Positions 13,814-16,061 of a stretch of DNA of 16,061 nucleotides are shown here, one piece after another. The DNA comes from an uncultured Erysipelotrichaceae bacterium (GTDB lineage: Bacteria > Bacillota_I > Bacilli_A > RF39 > UBA660). The notes below the pieces were generated by a model, which was not told the origin of the DNA, ran no database searches, and saw nothing but the letters and a program-made list of their open reading frames with translations. The position numbers and the translations under genes are program-made. Position 1 is the first letter of the stretch. Every line of letters begins with the position of its first letter. The stretch covers positions 1 to 16,061 of the forward strand of contig CACXCK010000056.1 of the NCBI GenBank assembly GCA_902766135.1, written 5' to 3'.

Positions 13814-13841
13814 AAAAAAAAAGAATTAATAACTAATTCTT
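13814..13841 (-). terminator. Terminator of the DUF1292 gene
   Basis: AAGAATTA and TAATTCTT form an eight-base stem with a five-base loop, followed on minus by a T run (13820-13814). The TAG stop (13835-13833) lies in the loop and stem. Any SpoVID-like promoter must overlap this hairpin: a weak sigma-E-like CATATCTT is at 13812-13805. Confidence 0.8.
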
Positions 13842-14054
13842 ATGTTTATTTTGAAATAATTCAATTAATTTAATTGTAATATCATCAGGGACACCTAGAA
13901 GTTCATCGTTTTTATACTCTTGGATCATGACGTCTTCACCATCATCTTTATTGACCATATAAAGATATGTATGACCTAGATATTCTTCTTCTTGAAGTAC
14001 TTGGTAAGACGTACCATCTTCTAGAGTAAATTCAGTAATCATTTTATTATCCAT
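13833..14054 (-). CDS. DUF1292 (YrzB-like) protein
   Basis: This is a 73-residue acidic soluble protein. The E-F-T-L-E-D-G-T-S-Y-Q-V-L block near the N-terminus, then Y-L-Y-M-V and the D-G-E-D-V-M-I-Q-E-Y segment, is the usual pattern of DUF1292, a widespread Bacillota family without an established function. Its ATG overlaps the stop of the upstream gene by one base (TAATG), and AGGAG lies within the end of that gene, so the two are translationally coupled. In Bacillus this family usually sits with the Holliday-junction resolvase gene yrrK, which is absent here. Confidence 0.85.
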   Translation of the reverse strand: MDNKMITEFTLEDGTSYQVLQEEEYLGHTYLYMVNKDDGEDVMIQEYKNDELLGVPDDITIKLIELFQNKHKN

Positions 14055-14461
14055 TATAACTCTCCTCTACCACGTGAAATATCTTCTTGATGACGCATAA
14101 ATTCTTCTTCTTGTTGTTTTCTTAACATTTCTTCATATTGTTCCATTCTTTGTTGTTCTTGTTCTATTTGTTCATTTTCTTTAGCTTTTTCTTCAAGGCC
14201 TTCCTGGTAGCTTTTTTCACGTTCCTCTCTTTCTAATAATTCTTCGTATTGTTTAAGGGAATCACGTTCTGAATCAGTCATTTCATACTCAGTTGCTGTA
14301 TTATCTGGTTTGGCAGCACCGACTACTTTACCTAAATTAAAGCTTAGGAATGCAGAGATACCAACTGATATTACAAGAGTGCTAAAGGCTACTTGACGTG
14401 TTCCTTTGTGTTTATGACTTTTACGACTTTTTTCAATAATTCTTCTTTCTCTTTCGCTCAT
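14054..14461 (-). CDS. Membrane-anchored charged coiled-coil protein, unknown function
   Basis: The frame is open back to 14554, but ATG at 14461 is preferred: AGGAG (14474-14470) lies eight bases upstream, and the longer frame would run through the promoter. The 135-residue product has a strongly basic N-terminus (S-E-R-E-R-R-I and K-S-H-K-H-K), one membrane helix (about 24-44) and a long Glu/Gln/Arg-rich coiled coil (about 60-125), presumably outside the cell or in the intermembrane space of a forespore. I do not recognise the family. It could tether or space envelope components. It forms a two-gene operon with the DUF1292 gene. Confidence 0.75.
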   Translation of the reverse strand: MSERERRIIEKSRKSHKHKGTRQVAFSTLVISVGISAFLSFNLGKVVGAAKPDNTATEYEMTDSERDSLKQYEELLEREEREKSYQEGLEEKAKENEQIEQEQQRMEQYEEMLRKQQEEEFMRHQEDISRGRGEL

Positions 14462-14480
14462 ACTATCATCTCCTAAATTA

Positions 14481-14509
14481 AGAATATATAAAATAAGCTC
14501 TAATGTCAA
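14481..14509 (-). promoter_or_regulatory. Promoter of the coiled-coil/DUF1292 operon
   Basis: TTGACA (14509-14504) is a perfect -35, followed after 17 bases by TATTCT (14486-14481). TATATT at 14488-14483 is an alternative -10 with a short spacer. Transcription would start near 14474, very close to the ribosome-binding site. Confidence 0.6.
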
Positions 14510-14525
14510 ATAATTGCGAAAAAAC

Positions 14526-14555
14526 TTTACACTATTTTCTATTATTTGATACAAT
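14526..14555 (+). promoter_or_regulatory. Promoter of the sugar-phosphate mutase gene
   Basis: TTTACA (14526-14531) and TACAAT (14550-14555) are 18 bases apart, each matching sigma-A at five of six. The GAGG ribosome-binding region (14571-14574) and ATG follow at normal distance. It is divergent from, but does not overlap, the promoter at 14481-14509. Confidence 0.65.
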
Positions 14556-14582
14556 TATATATATAATAAAGAGGTTGATAGA

Positions 14583-15935
14583 ATGAATACAGAAATATTT
14601 AAAGCATATGATATTCGCGGTAGCTATCCAATAGATATTAATGAAGATGTAGCAAATATTATTGGTAAAAGCTATGGCAGTTATATTCAAGAATACTATG
14701 GTAAGAAAAAGTGTGTTGTTGGGCGTGATAATAGATTATCTAGTCCAAGTCTTACAAAGAGTTTAATTGAGGGCTTATTGGCAACTGGTATTAATGTAAT
14801 TGATTATGGTGAAATTACAACACCAATGCATTATTATACTAGGTATGTTGAAAATACTTTTGGAATAATGGTTACAGCCTCTCATAATCCTAAAGATGAT
14901 AATGGGTTTAAGTTTTCTTTTGATATGTATGCTAATGCGCGTGGAGAAATGATTGAAGAATTTAAAGATTATACTTTAAAAGGAAATTTTAGAGTAGGAA
15001 AAGGAATTTTGGAACAACGTGATATACGTGATGCTTATATTAGTTATTTAAAAGAAAACATTAGTTTAGGAAGTAGAAAAGTAAAAGCTGTCTTCGATAT
15101 GGGTAATGGTGTTACGTCAACTATAATAAAGGATGTAATGCAAGAATTTCCTGGTATTATTCCCTACTACATATGCGATGTATCTGATGGAACGTTTCCA
15201 AATCATCATCCAGACCCTGCTGTTGAAGATAATATGGTGATGTTAAAGAATAAAGTTTTAGAAGTTAATGCTGACATAGGAATTGGCTTTGATGGTGATG
15301 GTGATCGAATTGGCATAGTTGATAATAATGCAAATTTCGTAATGGCTGATAAGATGATGATTGTAGCTATTAGAGATATGATAAAAAGTGTTACTAACAA
15401 AACTTTTTTATGCGATGTAAAGTGTTCTAAATCATTAACTGATGAAATTGAAAGACTTGATGCTAAATGTTTTATGAGTAGAACAGGAACCTCTTTTACC
15501 GAGAGTGCTACTAAATTAAATCATATCCCCCTTGGTGGCGAGTTATCTGGGCATATCTTCTTTAATGACCGAGGGCCAGAAGTTTGTAGTGCAATTTATG
15601 CAGGACTAAGATTAATTGAGATTTTATCAAAAACAAATAAATCTTTCACTGAACTACTTGATGGGGTTACCAACTACTACTCCACACCGGAAATAAAAAT
15701 ACCTTGTCCAAATGATAAGAAGTTCTTAGTTGTAGAAAAAGTGAAAGATTATGTAAAACTTAAAGATTATGATTATTTAGATATAGATGGTGTTAGAGTT
15801 AATTTTAAAGACGCTTGGGCATTAATTAGGGCTAGCAATACAGGACCTAATTTAACACTTCGATTTGAAGCTACTACTCATGAAGTTTTAAAGGAAAAAG
15901 AAAAAGAATTTATAGATGTGATTAAAAATCTATAA
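14583..15935 (+). CDS. Phosphomannomutase/phosphoglucomutase
   Basis: This enzyme moves a phosphate between C6 and C1 of hexose sugars, supplying mannose-1-phosphate or glucose-1-phosphate for cell-surface glycans. The 450-residue protein has the four alpha-D-phosphohexomutase landmarks: the phosphoserine loop T-A-S-H-N-P (98-103, serine 100), the magnesium loop D-G-D-G-D-R (237-242), the sugar-binding loop G-G-E-L-S-G-H (318-324) and the phosphate-binding loop R-A-S-N-T-G-P (416-422). The opening F-K-A-Y-D-I-R-G is typical of the bifunctional PMM/PGM (AlgC/ManB) group. Phosphoglucosamine mutase (GlmM) is less likely because of that opening and the GELSGH loop. It is a single-gene transcript. 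Confidence 0.95.
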   Translation: MNTEIFKAYDIRGSYPIDINEDVANIIGKSYGSYIQEYYGKKKCVVGRDNRLSSPSLTKSLIEGLLATGINVIDYGEITTPMHYYTRYVENTFGIMVTASHNPKDDNGFKFSFDMYANARGEMIEEFKDYTLKGNFRVGKGILEQRDIRDAYISYLKENISLGSRKVKAVFDMGNGVTSTIIKDVMQEFPGIIPYYICDVSDGTFPNHHPDPAVEDNMVMLKNKVLEVNADIGIGFDGDGDRIGIVDNNANFVMADKMMIVAIRDMIKSVTNKTFLCDVKCSKSLTDEIERLDAKCFMSRTGTSFTESATKLNHIPLGGELSGHIFFNDRGPEVCSAIYAGLRLIEILSKTNKSFTELLDGVTNYYSTPEIKIPCPNDKKFLVVEKVKDYVKLKDYDYLDIDGVRVNFKDAWALIRASNTGPNLTLRFEATTHEVLKEKEKEFIDVIKNL

Positions 15936-15946
15936 ATTCTTTTTTT
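15901..15946. terminator. Bidirectional terminator with 12-bp stem
   Basis: GAATTTATAGAT (15906-15917) and ATCTATAAATTC (15928-15939) are perfect inverted copies around a ten-base loop. Seven T residues follow on plus (15940-15946) and a T run follows on minus (15905-15901). It overlaps the mutase stop codon (15933-15935) and can also end transcripts of the gene entering from the right. Confidence 0.9.
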
Positions 15947-15947
15947 G

Positions 15948-16061
15948 TTATATAGAATATGGATTAGCTAAAGATCCATTTCCGGTTTTAAATTGAAGAT
16001 TACTTTTTAGGGTAATAATAGGTATTAGGGCTGACTGAACTTCATAATATCCAAGACTACT
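15948..16061 (-). CDS. C-terminal end of a surface protein, cut by the window edge
   Basis: A minus-strand frame is open from the window edge to TAA at 15950-15948, giving the last 37 residues. It holds A-L-I-P-I-I-T-L-K-S and ends G-N-G-S-L-A-N-P-Y-S-I. This matches, from memory, a tail common in surface proteins of uncultured gut Bacillota (P-V-I-T-L-x-S, then G-x-G-T/S-x-x-N-P-Y-x-I), some of which begin with prepilin-type signals. The frame ends two bases from the T run of the bidirectional terminator, supporting a real gene end. The remainder of the protein is not visible, so its class is uncertain. Confidence 0.65.
   Translation of the reverse strand, partial: SSLGYYEVQSALIPIITLKSNLQFKTGNGSLANPYSI

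Noticed and set aside
1..16061. Use of TGA as tryptophan, as in Mycoplasma
   Set aside because: Tryptophans in the genes are encoded by TGG, and TGA serves as a stop, for example at the ends of scpA and of the NlpC/P60 gene.
1..16061. CRISPR array, riboswitch, T-box, transposon, integrase or att site
   Set aside because: I found no regularly spaced repeats, no long structured leaders, no transposase or integrase genes and no flanking direct repeats at the tRNA-Leu gene.

Overview
The window looks like a chromosomal segment of a low-GC, spore-forming member of the Bacillota. It is very AT-rich, uses GTG starts and strong AGGAG/AGGTG ribosome-binding sites, and genes are packed with few gaps. 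TGG encodes tryptophan and TGA is used as a stop, so recoding is not indicated. A SpoVID-like/YsxE-like pair points to class Bacilli. The short spoVAC-AD-AE set and the gut-type surface-protein tail at the right edge suggest an uncultured, possibly gut-dwelling, lineage; this placement is inference.

Layout, left to right. (1) 1-2005: an outward-reading promoter and a class B penicillin-binding protein of the PBP2 (elongation) type on the minus strand. (2) 2061-5554: a small YqfT/DUF2624-like gene on plus, converging on a minus-strand operon of ATP-grasp enzyme, membrane-anchored NlpC/P60-type protein with a bacterial Ig-like domain, and endonuclease IV. (3) 5599-5765: tRNA-Leu(CAA) with promoter and terminator. 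(4) 5779-7344: ECF sigma factor and DUF4179-type membrane anti-sigma factor, with its own promoter and terminator. (5) 7352-8697: scpA-scpB (condensin partners). (6) 8684-9709: an unrecognised single-pass membrane protein. (7) 9738-11535: spoVAC-spoVAD-spoVAE, the dipicolinic-acid channel core, behind a sigma-G-like promoter. (8) 11537-12093: a stand-alone type IV prepilin-like gene with a perfect consensus promoter and its own terminator. (9) 12149-12325: a small two-helix membrane protein, too short for usual gene calling. (10) 12281-13784: SpoVID-like LysM protein and YsxE-like degenerate kinase. (11) 13814-14509: a coiled-coil membrane protein and a DUF1292 protein. (12) 14526-15946: divergent phosphomannomutase/phosphoglucomutase with a bidirectional terminator. 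(13) 15948-16061: the C-terminal end of a surface protein entering from the right.

Three themes link the genes: envelope building (PBP2, NlpC/P60, sugar-phosphate mutase, surface proteins), sporulation and germination (spoVA, SpoVID/YsxE, possibly nfo and the YqfT-like gene), and chromosome maintenance (ScpAB, endonuclease IV). I see no transposon, integrase, CRISPR array or defence island. The least explained items are the solitary, apparently strongly expressed prepilin, the small membrane protein beside it, and the unknown membrane protein between scpA and spoVAE. No intergenic stretch exceeds 300 bases.
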